A stretch of 64,000 bases of DNA, from NCBI GenBank assembly GCA_959607825.1, contig CAUHNW010000006.1:89953-153952 (forward strand), written 5' to 3'. Origin of the DNA: HGM13006 sp900757695. GTDB lineage: Bacteria > Bacillota > Clostridia > Oscillospirales > Oscillospiraceae. Shown here in pieces: positions 23,379 to 31,092 of this stretch; position 1 is the first letter of the stretch, and each line of letters opens with the position of its first letter. The notes under the pieces were generated by a model. It had not been told where the DNA came from, ran no database searches, and saw only the letters and a list, made by a program, of their open reading frames with translations. The position numbers were made by a program, and so were the translations under genes.

Positions 23379-24467
23379 ATGGAAAAGTACAAAGTGGGTA
23401 TTATCGGTGCCACCGGTATGGTGGGGCAGCGCTTTATCACTCTGATGGATGGCCATCCCTGGTTTGAGCCTGTGGTGCTGGCAGCCTCTTCCCGTTCCGC
23501 AGGGAAAAAGTATCCCGAGGCGGTGGGTAAAAAGTGGTGCATGGACGTTGCCATCCCGGCTTGGGCTGAGGATATCACCGTTATGGATGCGGAAGCTGAC
23601 GCTGAAAAGATCGCCGGCATGGTAGACTTTGTATTCTGCGCCGTGGATATGAGCAAGGACGCAATTCGGGCCCTTGAATATAAGTACGCCCAGCTGGAAT
23701 GCCCCGTAGTCTCCAACAATTCCGCTCATCGCGGCACCCCAGACGTTCCCATGGTGATCCCCGAAATCAACAACGACCACCTGAAGGTCATCGATGACCA
23801 GAAAAAGCGCCTTGGTACCCAGCGTGGCTTCATTGCCGTAAAGTCCAATTGCAGCATTCAGAGCTATGTTCCCGCCCTGTCCATTCTCAAGGAAAAGTAC
23901 GGTCTCAAGAAGGTTCTGGTCTGCACCTATCAGGCGATCTCCGGTGCGGGAAAGACCTTTGAAACATGGCCGGAGATGGTAGATAACCTGATCCCCTATA
24001 TCGGCGGCGAGGAAGAAAAGTCCGAGCAGGAGCCTCTGAAGGTCTGGGGGCATGTGGAGGATGGCGTCATCAAAAACGCCGAAGGCCCCTCTATCACCAC
24101 CCAGTGTCTGCGTGTCCCCGTTTCCAACGGCCATATGGCTGCGGTATTTGCTTCCTTTGAAAAGCCCGTGGATCTTGAGGACTTCAAAGCCATGTGGAAA
24201 AACTTCAAGGGCCGCCCTCAGGAGCTGGAGCTCCCCCATGCTCCCAAGCAGTTTATTCACTACTTTGAGGAAGACAATATGCCCCAGACCAGACTCCACC
24301 GGGATCTGGAGGGCGGCATGGCCATCTCTGTGGGCCGCCTTCGCCCCGATACCCAGTACGATGTCAAATTTGTCTGCCTGTCCCACAACACGCTCCGCGG
24401 CGCCGCCGGCGGTGCCACCCTTCTGGCTGAGCTGCTCTGCGCCGAAGGCTACATCACCCGCCGCTGA
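23379..24467 (+). CDS. asd: Aspartate-semialdehyde dehydrogenase
   Basis: 362 residues from ATG 23379 (MEKYKVGIIG); GAGGAG lies 10 nt upstream. N-terminal NADP site GATGMVGQRF, catalytic Cys in VKSNCSIQSY, and ISGAGKTFETWPEMVDNLIPYI with GGEEEKSEQE. This last block is typical of the archaeal/yeast-type Asd rather than the E. coli type. It converts aspartyl phosphate to aspartate semialdehyde, the branch point to lysine/DAP and threonine. dapA follows after 26 nt. Upstream TGCTATTAT at 23354-23362 may be an extended -10. Confidence 0.95.
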   Translation: MEKYKVGIIGATGMVGQRFITLMDGHPWFEPVVLAASSRSAGKKYPEAVGKKWCMDVAIPAWAEDITVMDAEADAEKIAGMVDFVFCAVDMSKDAIRALEYKYAQLECPVVSNNSAHRGTPDVPMVIPEINNDHLKVIDDQKKRLGTQRGFIAVKSNCSIQSYVPALSILKEKYGLKKVLVCTYQAISGAGKTFETWPEMVDNLIPYIGGEEEKSEQEPLKVWGHVEDGVIKNAEGPSITTQCLRVPVSNGHMAAVFASFEKPVDLEDFKAMWKNFKGRPQELELPHAPKQFIHYFEEDNMPQTRLHRDLEGGMAISVGRLRPDTQYDVKFVCLSHNTLRGAAGGATLLAELLCAEGYITRR

Positions 24468-24493
24468 GCCCCCATTAAAGTGAGGTTATTGCT

Positions 24494-25384
24494 ATGAAGA
24501 CTCCCCTGTTTACCGGTTCCAGTGTCGCCATCGTCACTCCCATGCATGCAGACGGCTCCGTAAACTACGAGAAGCTCTCCCAGCTCATTGAGCTCCAGAT
24601 TCAGGGCGGAACCTCCGCCATCACCATCTGCGGCACCACCGGTGAATCCGCAACACTGAAGGATCCGGAGCACATTGCCGTCATCGCTCACTGCGTCAAG
24701 GCCGTGGCAGGCCGCATCAAGGTCATTGCAGGCACCGGCAGCAACGAGACCAACCATGCGGTTTATCTCAGCCAGGAGGCCCAAAAGGCCGGTGCTGACG
24801 GGCTTCTGCTGGTAACGCCCTATTATAACAAGTGCTCTCCCAAGGGTCTGGTTCGCCATTATATGACGGTAGCCGACAGTGTACAGATTCCCGCCATCGT
24901 CTATAATGTCCCCTCCCGCACCGGTGTTTCCATGGGCGTGGACATCTACCGGCAGCTCTCTGAGCATCCCCTGATCAACGGTGTCAAGGAGGCCTCCGGC
25001 AATACGGAGCTGGTGCTCCGCACCATGGCCGCCTGCGGCGATGACTTCAACATCTGGAGCGGCAATGATACCCAGATCGTCCCCTTGATGGCCATGGGCT
25101 GCAAGGGCGTGATCTCCGTTCTGGCCAACATCTGCCCCAGCGCTACCGCAGAGCTGGCCGGTGCCTGCCTGCAGGGCGACTATCAGAAGGCCGCCGCCAT
25201 GCAGATCCGGTATATGGAGCTCATTGACGCTCTGTTCTGCGAGGTAAATCCCATTCCGGTAAAGACTGCCCTGAATCTCATGGGCATGGAGGTAGGCCCC
25301 CTTCGGATGCCTCTGTGTGAAATGGAGGACGCCGCAAAGGCCCGGCTCTCCGCCGCCATGGAAAAGATAGGGCTGCTCCCCTGA
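24494..25384 (+). CDS. dapA: 4-hydroxy-tetrahydrodipicolinate synthase
   Basis: 296 residues, a TIM barrel of the DapA family: GTTGESATL near the N-terminus, catalytic Tyr in VYNVPSRTG, the Schiff-base Lys in GVKEASGNTE, and SGNDTQIVPLMAMG. It condenses pyruvate with aspartate semialdehyde. dapB follows after 30 nt. In spore formers the pathway also feeds dipicolinic acid, and the spoVA genes that import it into the forespore lie just downstream. Confidence 0.96.
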   Translation: MKTPLFTGSSVAIVTPMHADGSVNYEKLSQLIELQIQGGTSAITICGTTGESATLKDPEHIAVIAHCVKAVAGRIKVIAGTGSNETNHAVYLSQEAQKAGADGLLLVTPYYNKCSPKGLVRHYMTVADSVQIPAIVYNVPSRTGVSMGVDIYRQLSEHPLINGVKEASGNTELVLRTMAACGDDFNIWSGNDTQIVPLMAMGCKGVISVLANICPSATAELAGACLQGDYQKAAAMQIRYMELIDALFCEVNPIPVKTALNLMGMEVGPLRMPLCEMEDAAKARLSAAMEKIGLLP

Positions 25385-25414
25385 TTATCCCGCACAAAAG
25401 AAAGGATGTATTCC

Positions 25415-26179
25415 ATGACCAATGTCATTATCTCCGGCAGCAGCGGAAAAATGGGTCGGGTACTCACAGACATGATCGCCCAGCAGCCGGATATCCAGAT
25501 CGTTGCAGGCTTTGACCCCTCCCCGGCGCCCGGCAGCAGCTTCCCGGTATTTCAGTCTCCGGCGGACTGTTCCGTTTCCGCCGACTGCATCATTGATTTC
25601 TCCCACCCCTCTGCACTGACCGGACTGCTGGACTTCTGTAAAAAGACCGGCTGCGGCATTATCCTTGCCACCACCGGCTACAGTCCGGAGCAGCTGGAAG
25701 AAATCGAGGCTGCCTCCAAGTCCCTTCGGATCTTCCGTTCCGCCAATATGAGTCTGGGCATCAATGTGCTCATGGCACTGGTGCGGCAGACCGCAAAGAT
25801 ACTGGGTGACAGCTGGGATATCGAGATTGTTGAGAAGCATCACAATCGGAAGCTGGATGCCCCCAGCGGCACCGCTCTGATGCTGGCGGATGCCGCAGCC
25901 GGTGTGCTCCCCTATGCGCCGGAATACGTCTACAGCCGCCATGACTGCCGCCAGAGCCGCGGCAAAACGGAGATCGGCATCAGTGCCGTCCGAGGCGGCA
26001 CCATTGTAGGCGAGCACGATGTGATCTTTGCGGGCACGGACGAGGTGCTGGAGCTCCGCCATACGGCCTACAGTCGTGAAATCTTCGCTGCGGGCGCCAT
26101 CCGGGCAGCCAAATACCTGTCCGGTCTTATGGCACCGGGCGTATATAACATGGAAAATCTGGTTTCGGAGGTAATCTGA
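25415..26179 (+). CDS. dapB: 4-hydroxy-tetrahydrodipicolinate reductase
   Basis: 254 residues from ATG 25415 (9 nt after GAAAGG); an ATG at 25406 overlaps the ribosome-binding site. Motifs: nucleotide-binding SGSSGKMGRVL, DFSHPSAL, LATTGYS, the catalytic EIVEKHHNRKLDAPSGTAL and GEHDVIFAGTDE. It reduces the dapA product with NAD(P)H. Third gene of the asd-dapA-dapB unit; only 1 nt separates it from the ACT-domain gene. Confidence 0.96.
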   Translation: MTNVIISGSSGKMGRVLTDMIAQQPDIQIVAGFDPSPAPGSSFPVFQSPADCSVSADCIIDFSHPSALTGLLDFCKKTGCGIILATTGYSPEQLEEIEAASKSLRIFRSANMSLGINVLMALVRQTAKILGDSWDIEIVEKHHNRKLDAPSGTALMLADAAAGVLPYAPEYVYSRHDCRQSRGKTEIGISAVRGGTIVGEHDVIFAGTDEVLELRHTAYSREIFAAGAIRAAKYLSGLMAPGVYNMENLVSEVI

Positions 26180-26180
26180 C

Positions 26181-26666
26181 ATGCATATTGCAACAATCAC
26201 CTACTGTGAAAATGTGGCGCTGGTAACCCTTCGCAACGTTGCCAGCGAGGGCCTTCTCATTGGTGAGATCTTCACGGCCATTTCTGACCACGGCATCAAC
26301 GTTGACATGATCTCCCAGACTGCGCCCCAGGGCGGTACCATTTCTCTGGCCTTTACGGTGTCCACCGAGTCCGTGGCCCAGCTGCTCCCCATCCTTAACG
26401 GCTTCAAGCCCGCCGCCCCGGAGCTGGGGGTGGAGCTCACCGCCGGTATGACGAAGCTCAACTTCAGCGATGGCGGCATGGTACATACCCCCGGCGTAGC
26501 TGCGGGCGTATTTTCCGCCCTTTCCGCCGCAGGCGTCACCGCCACCATGATCACCACCTCCACCGTGGATATCTCCATTCTGATCCCTGCCCATCAGCAG
26601 GAAGCTGCCCTTGGCCTGTGTCAGAGTGCCTTTGGAACCGTGCCTCAGGAAGCCGATTTCGACTGA
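26181..26666 (+). CDS. Stand-alone ACT-domain protein, aspartokinase-regulatory-like
   Basis: 161 residues made of two ACT-type repeats. The first (about 1-70; CENVALVTLRNV, GLLIGEIFTAISDHGINVDM, ISQTAP) closely resembles the regulatory half of aspartokinases. The second spans about 80-150 (TKLNFSDGGMVHTPGVAAGV, ATMITTSTVDISILI). There is no kinase domain. The start is 1 nt after the dapB stop. A lone regulatory subunit that binds lysine or threonine and acts on an aspartokinase elsewhere in the genome is plausible but inferred. It ends the operon at a terminator. Confidence 0.85.
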   Translation: MHIATITYCENVALVTLRNVASEGLLIGEIFTAISDHGINVDMISQTAPQGGTISLAFTVSTESVAQLLPILNGFKPAAPELGVELTAGMTKLNFSDGGMVHTPGVAAGVFSALSAAGVTATMITTSTVDISILIPAHQQEAALGLCQSAFGTVPQEADFD

Positions 26667-26685
26667 TTTTAATTTCACCGTCAAG

Positions 26686-26720
26686 CTCCCGTCTGCTCTG
26701 TGCAGGCGGGAGTTTTTCTT
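26686..26720 (+). terminator. Terminator of the asd-dap operon
   Basis: An 11-bp stem with one G-U pair (26686-26696 with 26702-26712) and a T-run. Confidence 0.9.
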
Positions 26721-26728
26721 TTGCTTTC

Positions 26729-26757
26729 GTATGATTTGCACGCCGGTGGACAAACTA
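26729..26757 (+). promoter_or_regulatory. Forespore (sigma-G/F) promoter of spoVAD
   Basis: GTATG (26729-26733), 17 bp, CAAACTA (26751-26757), close to the sigma-G consensus GHATR-N17/18-CATNMTA with one mismatch. Confidence 0.7.
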
Positions 26758-26785
26758 AGGGAAAATAAACAATCGGAGGCATATC

Positions 26786-27811
26786 ATGACCCGAAAGCAT
26801 TTGGGGCGGCAGTCCGTCCGTTTTGATTTTCCCCCATCCATTCTCTCCTATGCGTCTGTCGTTGGAAAAAAGGAGGGCGAGGGGCCTCTGGCCGCCTATT
26901 TTGATACCATCAGCAGTGACACAAAATTCGGTCAGCAGACCTGGGAAAAGGCCGAAAGTCAGATGCAGACGCTGGCCTTGCAGGGGGCTTTGCGCAAGGC
27001 GTCCCTGTCCCCTTCCAATGTGCATATGCTCTTTGCCGGGGATCTTCTAAATCAGTGCATCGGCACCAGCTTTGCCGCCAGAGGAACGGATATCCCCTTT
27101 TACGGGCTCTATGGAGCCTGCTCCACCATGGCAGAAAGTCTTTCTCTTGCCGCCATGGCCGTAGAGGGCGGCTATGCGGAGATCGCAGCAGCTGTAACCT
27201 CCTCCCATTTCGCATCAGCAGAGCGCCAATACCGGCTCCCGCTGGAATATGGCGGTCAGCGTACCCCCACAGCGCAATGGACCGTCACCGGCTCCGGAGC
27301 CATCCTGGTAGGTCCCAATCAGGCTCCGCCCTACGTCCGTGGCGTTACCACCGGAAAGATCGTGGATCTCCAGATCACGGATGCCAACAATATGGGAGCC
27401 GCCATGGCTCCGGCCTTTGTGGACACCGTTATGGCACATTTTGCGGACACCGGCCTCACTCCCTCAGATTACGACCTGATCATCTCCGGGGATTTGGGAC
27501 AGGTGGGCAAGGAGCTGGCCGGAGATCTCTTCCGGCGGGAGGGTCTGAATCTGGGCGATAAGCTGGAAGACTGCGGCACGCTGATCTTTGACCCGGTGCA
27601 GCAGGACGTCCATGCCGGTGGCTCCGGCTGCGGATGCAGCGCCGTGGTGCTCTGCGGCTATCTCATGGAAAAGCTCAAGACCCGGAAATATCGGAACATC
27701 CTGTTTTGCGGCACAGGAGCTCTGCTGTCTCCGGTGTCCACCCAGCAGGGAGAATCCATTCCCTCTGTCTGCCACGCCGTGGCCATTTCCTCAGAAAGTG
27801 GGTGTATATAA
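26786..27811 (+). CDS. spoVAD: Stage V sporulation protein AD
   Basis: 341 residues with a thiolase-like fold. SpoVAD hallmarks: GPLAAYFD, YGLYGACSTMAESL at the pseudo-active site, EYGGQRTPTAQWTVTGSGA and DVHAGGSGCGCSA. SpoVAD binds dipicolinic acid and takes part in its movement across the inner forespore membrane. Start behind CGGAGG at 7 nt. The stop overlaps the spoVAE ATG by one base. The partner spoVAC, normally upstream, is missing here: an ACT-domain gene and a terminator precede. Confidence 0.96.
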   Translation: MTRKHLGRQSVRFDFPPSILSYASVVGKKEGEGPLAAYFDTISSDTKFGQQTWEKAESQMQTLALQGALRKASLSPSNVHMLFAGDLLNQCIGTSFAARGTDIPFYGLYGACSTMAESLSLAAMAVEGGYAEIAAAVTSSHFASAERQYRLPLEYGGQRTPTAQWTVTGSGAILVGPNQAPPYVRGVTTGKIVDLQITDANNMGAAMAPAFVDTVMAHFADTGLTPSDYDLIISGDLGQVGKELAGDLFRREGLNLGDKLEDCGTLIFDPVQQDVHAGGSGCGCSAVVLCGYLMEKLKTRKYRNILFCGTGALLSPVSTQQGESIPSVCHAVAISSESGCI

Positions 27812-28167
27812 TGGAATATCTCAATGCCTTTGTCTGTGGCGGCATTCTCTGTGCCATTGGTCAGATTCTCATCGACAAAACTAAGCTGACCCCGGCCCGG
27901 ATCCTCGTAAGCTATGTGGTAGCCGGTGTGATTCTGGGCGGGCTCGGCCTCTATGCCCCCATCAAGGAATGGGGTGGAGCGGGCGCCACAATCCCCCTGA
28001 CCGGTTTTGGCTATAACCTTGCCAAAGGGGTAAAGGAGGCCGTAGATCAGTATGGCTGGATCGGGATTTTCACCGGCGGTTTCACTGCCGCAGCCGGCGG
28101 CGTCACTGCCGCCATGGTATTTGGCTACCTCTGCGCTGTGATTTTTAAGCCCAAGGATAAATCCTGA
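27811..28167 (+). CDS. spoVAE: Stage V sporulation protein AE
   Basis: 118 residues, the usual size, beginning MEYLNAFVCGGILCAIGQIL, which is diagnostic of SpoVAE. Four hydrophobic segments, with KLTPARILVSYVV and GFGYNLAKGV in loops. It is part of the DPA channel in the forespore inner membrane. The ATG overlaps the spoVAD stop (TAATG), so translation is coupled. Transcription is expected from the sigma-G-type promoter in front of spoVAD. Confidence 0.95.
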   Translation: MEYLNAFVCGGILCAIGQILIDKTKLTPARILVSYVVAGVILGGLGLYAPIKEWGGAGATIPLTGFGYNLAKGVKEAVDQYGWIGIFTGGFTAAAGGVTAAMVFGYLCAVIFKPKDKS

Positions 28168-28183
28168 AATACCGGTTATACTA
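28155..28183 (+). promoter_or_regulatory. Possible forespore promoter of the 41-aa gene
   Basis: GGATA (28155-28159), 17 bp, TATACTA (28177-28183); each element differs by one base from the sigma-G consensus. Confidence 0.45.
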
Positions 28184-28233
28184 CCAGTGCGGAAATGATC
28201 CGACGCCAATCATCAATCAAGGAGGTTCCTTTC

Positions 28234-28359
28234 ATGGACGAGAAGAACAATCGCCGGGAGCAGAAGCAGCAAAACCAGCAGAAGCAGAACCAGCGGGAGC
28301 AGAGACAGCAGAATCAGCAGGAGCAGAACCGCCGGGAAGAAAAGCTCAACCGGAGATAA
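28234..28359 (+). CDS. 41-residue Gln/Arg/Asn-rich basic protein
   Basis: A short gene with an excellent ribosome-binding site (AGGAGG, 8 nt before ATG). The product starts MDEKNNRREQKQQNQQ and continues with QKQNQREQRQQNQQEQNR and a basic end. It contains only D, E, K, N, R, Q, L and M, so it is low complexity and helix-prone without hydrophobic core. Composition and the QQNQQ/RKQNQ-like repeats recall gamma-type small acid-soluble spore proteins, though this one is basic and much shorter. Position behind spoVAE and a possible forespore promoter make a spore role plausible. A strong terminator follows. Confidence 0.75.
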   Translation: MDEKNNRREQKQQNQQKQNQREQRQQNQQEQNRREEKLNRR

Positions 28360-28378
28360 TGGCCTGAAGCAGCAAAAA

Positions 28379-28420
28379 GCACCCCAGACAGCGCTATGAC
28401 TGTCTGGGGTGCCGTTTTTT
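28379..28420. terminator. Terminator between convergent genes
   Basis: A perfect 13-bp stem (28379-28391 with 28400-28412), then CGTTTTTT on the plus strand. Confidence 0.9.
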
Positions 28421-28427
28421 AGATGAA

Positions 28428-29093
28428 TCAGATCTCGGTATCCTGACCGGTGGTATCCAGATAGAAAGTGCCTACGATCCCGGACATATCCTCGGGTGTC
28501 TCGGGAGCCGTAGGAGCCTCAGATGCCGCAGGAGCCTCAGTGGCCTCGGCCACCTCAGTTGCAGGTGTCTCAGGTGTAGCAGGCGTCTCAGGAACTGCGG
28601 GGGCCTCGGGAGCTGCGGGAGCCTCAGGAGCTGCGGGGGCCTCGGAGGCTGCGGGGGCCTCGGGGGCTGCCTCCTCCTCGTCCAGATCCGCAAAAATGGA
28701 CATATCCTCTTCCGGTACTTCCTGGGCGGGGGCTTCCGCCACTTCAGCTGCAGCCGGAGCTTCCGGTGCCTTCTCCGGCTTCTTGTTCTCTTCCTTCAGC
28801 TTTTCCAGCTCCTCGGTGAGCCGCTGGATCTGCTCTCTGGCGTCTGCGGCCTTGCCGCACCATGGCAGGTATTCGGCCATATCCGCCTCAGCCTGGGCCT
28901 CATAGTCCCGATAAAACAGTCGGCCCAGCTCCGTATAGGCCTTTTTGAGCTTATCCTCTTCGCTGGAAATGGCCAGCTTCACCCGGCCAATGGAGGCCAT
29001 GGTCTTGGTCTTATTGACTGCGGTATCGGCAGTGACGGCAGCAACCTGTGCCGCAGCCCCTGCGGTCTTTTTCAGGGTATCCAGAAACGACAT
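28428..29093 (-). CDS. Coiled-coil protein with Ala/Pro/Glu repeat tail
   Basis: 221 residues from ATG 29093 (an ATG at 29102 is possible). Residues about 1-55 are helical and Ala/Thr-rich; 40-105 form a charged coiled coil (AREQIQRLTEELEKLKEEN). From about 115 on it is low complexity: many EAPAA/PETPAT repeats, one acidic stretch EEDMSIFADLDEEE and a hydrophobic end FYLDTTG. There is no signal peptide or Cys. It resembles small cytoplasmic scaffold-like proteins of Oscillospiraceae with no assigned function. The repeat DNA (about 28510-28680) could vary in length between strains. Confidence 0.7.
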   Translation of the reverse strand: MSFLDTLKKTAGAAAQVAAVTADTAVNKTKTMASIGRVKLAISSEEDKLKKAYTELGRLFYRDYEAQAEADMAEYLPWCGKAADAREQIQRLTEELEKLKEENKKPEKAPEAPAAAEVAEAPAQEVPEEDMSIFADLDEEEAAPEAPAASEAPAAPEAPAAPEAPAVPETPATPETPATEVAEATEAPAASEAPTAPETPEDMSGIVGTFYLDTTGQDTEI

Positions 29094-29215
29094 AAACAGC
29101 ATCTCCTTTTCATATCCGTTCCCGGCGCTCCGGGAAAGCATGTTCAGTTTTTCGCCTTTCTCAAATTGTATGCTTTTCCGGCGAGATTGTCAATACACAG
29201 GGATGCTGAAATGTG

Positions 29216-30880
29216 TCAAAAAAGCCCTGTGATCACGCCGTTCTCGTCCACATCGATCTTCTCCGCCGCAGGAACCTTGGGCAGGCCGGGCATGGTCATG
29301 ATATCGCCGGTCTGCACCACAACGAATCCGGCGCCTGCGGAGATCTTCACCTTAGACACATTGATGGTAAAGCCTTCGGGACGGCCCAGCTTCGTCTGGT
29401 CATCGGACAGGGAATACTGGGTCTTTGCCATGCAGATGGGAAGTCCCGCATAGCCCAGCTCCGTGAGTTTCTTGATGGAGTCTCTTGCCGCCTTGGTATA
29501 GGTAACACCGGAGCCCCCATAGATCCGCTTCACGATGGTCTCGATCTTCTCCTCAATGGAGCCCTCCAGCTGGTAAGCAAAGTGGAAATCATGGGGCTGC
29601 TCGCAGAGCCGCAGCACCTCGTCTGCCAGCTGAAGGCCGCCCTCGGAGCCCTTGCCCCAGACCTCGCTGAGGGCCACATTGACCCCGTACTTGGCGCACT
29701 CGCTCCGAATCAGCTCCAGCTCTGCCTCGGTATCCTGCGTAAACCGGTTGATGGCCACCACAGCAGGCAGTCCAAAGACCTGAGTGATATTCTCCACATG
29801 CTTTAAGAGATTCGGAATGCCCTTTTCCAGTGCCGCAAGATTCTCCTGCCCCAGCTCTGCCTTGGGCACGCCGCCGTTGTATTTCAGTGCCTTTACCGTG
29901 GCCACGATCACCACCGCAGAGGGCTCCATGCCAGCGTAGCGGCACTTGATGTCCAGGAATTTCTCTGCGCCCAGATCCGCACCAAACCCCGCCTCGGTCA
30001 CCACATAGTCGCTGAGCTTCAGCGCAGTGTCCGTTGCAGAAACAGAGTTGCAGCCATGTGCGATGTTGGCAAAGGGACCGCCGTGGACAATGGCAGGGTT
30101 GTGCTCCAATGTCTGCACCAGATTGGGCTTAATGGCATCCTTCAAAAGCGCCGTCATCGCTCCCTCTGCCTTGAGATCGTGGGCCGTGATGGGCTCACCC
30201 TTCCGGTTGTAGCCTACGATGATTCTTGCGATCCGCTGCTTCAGATCCATCAGGTCGCTGGCCAAGCACAGCACTGCCATGATCTCAGAGGCCACGGTGA
30301 TGTCAAAGCCGTCCTCTCTGGGAACACCCTGCATTCTGCCGCCAATGCCGCAGATGATATTGCGAAGCTGCCGGTCGTTCATGTCCACACAGCGCTTCCA
30401 TGTGATATTTTTGACGTCAATATCCAGGAGATTACCCTGCTGAATGTGGTTGTCCAGCATGGCCGCCAGCAGGTTATTGGCCGCACCGATGGCGTGGAAG
30501 TCTCCGGTAAAGTGCAGGTTGATATCCTCCATGGGCACTACCTGCGCATAGCCGCCGCCGGCAGCGCCGCCCTTTACGCCGAACACAGGGCCCAGCGAGG
30601 GCTCCCGAAGGCACAGCATGGTGTTCTTTCCACGCTTCACCAGTGCGTCTGCCAGACCGACGCTGGTGGTGGTTTTGCCCTCCCCGGCAGGGGTGGGATT
30701 GATGGCCGTTACCAGAATGAGCTTTCCCTTTCTGGGGGCACATTTTAGGCTGGTGATGTCCAGCTTTGCCTTGTACTTTCCGTAGTGCTCCAGCAGCTCC
30801 TTGTCGATGCCGGCTTTCTCTGCCACTGTGTCAATGGGAAGCATTTCGGTAGCCTGTGCGATTTCGATGTCAGTTTTCAT
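29216..30880 (-). CDS. fhs: Formate-tetrahydrofolate ligase
   Basis: 554 residues from ATG 30880 (8 nt after AAGGAG). The P-loop-like ATP site TPAGEGKTTTSVGLADAL and the motifs EPSLGPVFGVKGGAAGGGYAQ (read in parts), FTGDFHAI, HGGPFANIAHGCNS and EAGFGADLG identify Fhs. It makes 10-formyl-THF from formate, THF and ATP, feeding purine synthesis and, in acetogens, the methyl branch. The gene stands alone behind a ZTP riboswitch, which links it to purine/10-formyl-THF shortage. Confidence 0.98.
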   Translation of the reverse strand: MKTDIEIAQATEMLPIDTVAEKAGIDKELLEHYGKYKAKLDITSLKCAPRKGKLILVTAINPTPAGEGKTTTSVGLADALVKRGKNTMLCLREPSLGPVFGVKGGAAGGGYAQVVPMEDINLHFTGDFHAIGAANNLLAAMLDNHIQQGNLLDIDVKNITWKRCVDMNDRQLRNIICGIGGRMQGVPREDGFDITVASEIMAVLCLASDLMDLKQRIARIIVGYNRKGEPITAHDLKAEGAMTALLKDAIKPNLVQTLEHNPAIVHGGPFANIAHGCNSVSATDTALKLSDYVVTEAGFGADLGAEKFLDIKCRYAGMEPSAVVIVATVKALKYNGGVPKAELGQENLAALEKGIPNLLKHVENITQVFGLPAVVAINRFTQDTEAELELIRSECAKYGVNVALSEVWGKGSEGGLQLADEVLRLCEQPHDFHFAYQLEGSIEEKIETIVKRIYGGSGVTYTKAARDSIKKLTELGYAGLPICMAKTQYSLSDDQTKLGRPEGFTINVSKVKISAGAGFVVVQTGDIMTMPGLPKVPAAEKIDVDENGVITGLF

Positions 30881-30916
30881 ATTCAGCACTCCTTTGCGTT
30901 GTTCCGGTCAGGGTAC

Positions 30917-30960
30917 AAAAAATGCCCACCAATCCGGACAGGTCGCCCAGACGGTCGGCA
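30917..30960 (-). terminator. Attenuator of the fhs riboswitch
   Basis: The 5' arm (30960-30947, TGCCGACCGTCTGG) is the 3' half of the ZTP aptamer; it can pair with 30937-30923 (CCGGATTGGTGGGCA, one bulge, one mismatch), followed by six T. Aptamer and terminator are therefore mutually exclusive. Confidence 0.8.
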
Positions 30961-31012
30961 TACACGGGCCATACTCCATGTGGTTTCTCCACTTCCGTCA
31001 GTTGTATGACCA
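30943..31012 (-). ncRNA. ZTP (pfl) riboswitch upstream of fhs
   Basis: On the minus strand the leader has the core ACTGACGG (31002-30995), a GTGG-AGAAA-CCAC hairpin, ATGGAGTATG, and the conserved 3' element GCCGACCGTCTGGGC (30959-30945), in the order and spacing of ZTP riboswitches, and very like the Fusobacterium ulcerans example as I remember it. ZTP/ZMP binding should stabilise the aptamer and prevent the overlapping terminator, so fhs is switched on when 10-formyl-THF runs short. Confidence 0.92.
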
Positions 31013-31017
31013 CAATT

Positions 31018-31046
31018 AGGATATCATGGGAATGGGCTTTTGTCAA
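31018..31046 (-). promoter_or_regulatory. Promoter of the fhs riboswitch transcript
   Basis: Minus strand TTGACA (31046-31041), 17 bp, TATCCT (31023-31018), directly in front of the aptamer. Confidence 0.85.
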
Positions 31047-31053
31047 GACGAAA

Positions 31054-31080
31054 GTGGAGCGGCAAAATCAGCCGCTCCAC
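31054..31080 (-). terminator. Terminator of ymfF-ymfH-lgt
   Basis: A perfect 10-bp stem (31054-31063 with 31071-31080), 12 nt beyond the lgt stop; the T-run is short. Confidence 0.7.
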
Positions 31081-31092
31081 CTGATGCTATGC

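Noticed and set aside
28510..28680. CRISPR-like or satellite repeat
   Set aside because: The periodicity is explained by in-frame Ala/Pro/Glu codon repeats in a coding region; there are no unique spacers.
30917..31012. Tetrahydrofolate riboswitch in front of fhs
   Set aside because: Considered because of the pathway, but the THF aptamer core is absent while the ZTP aptamer elements are all present in order.
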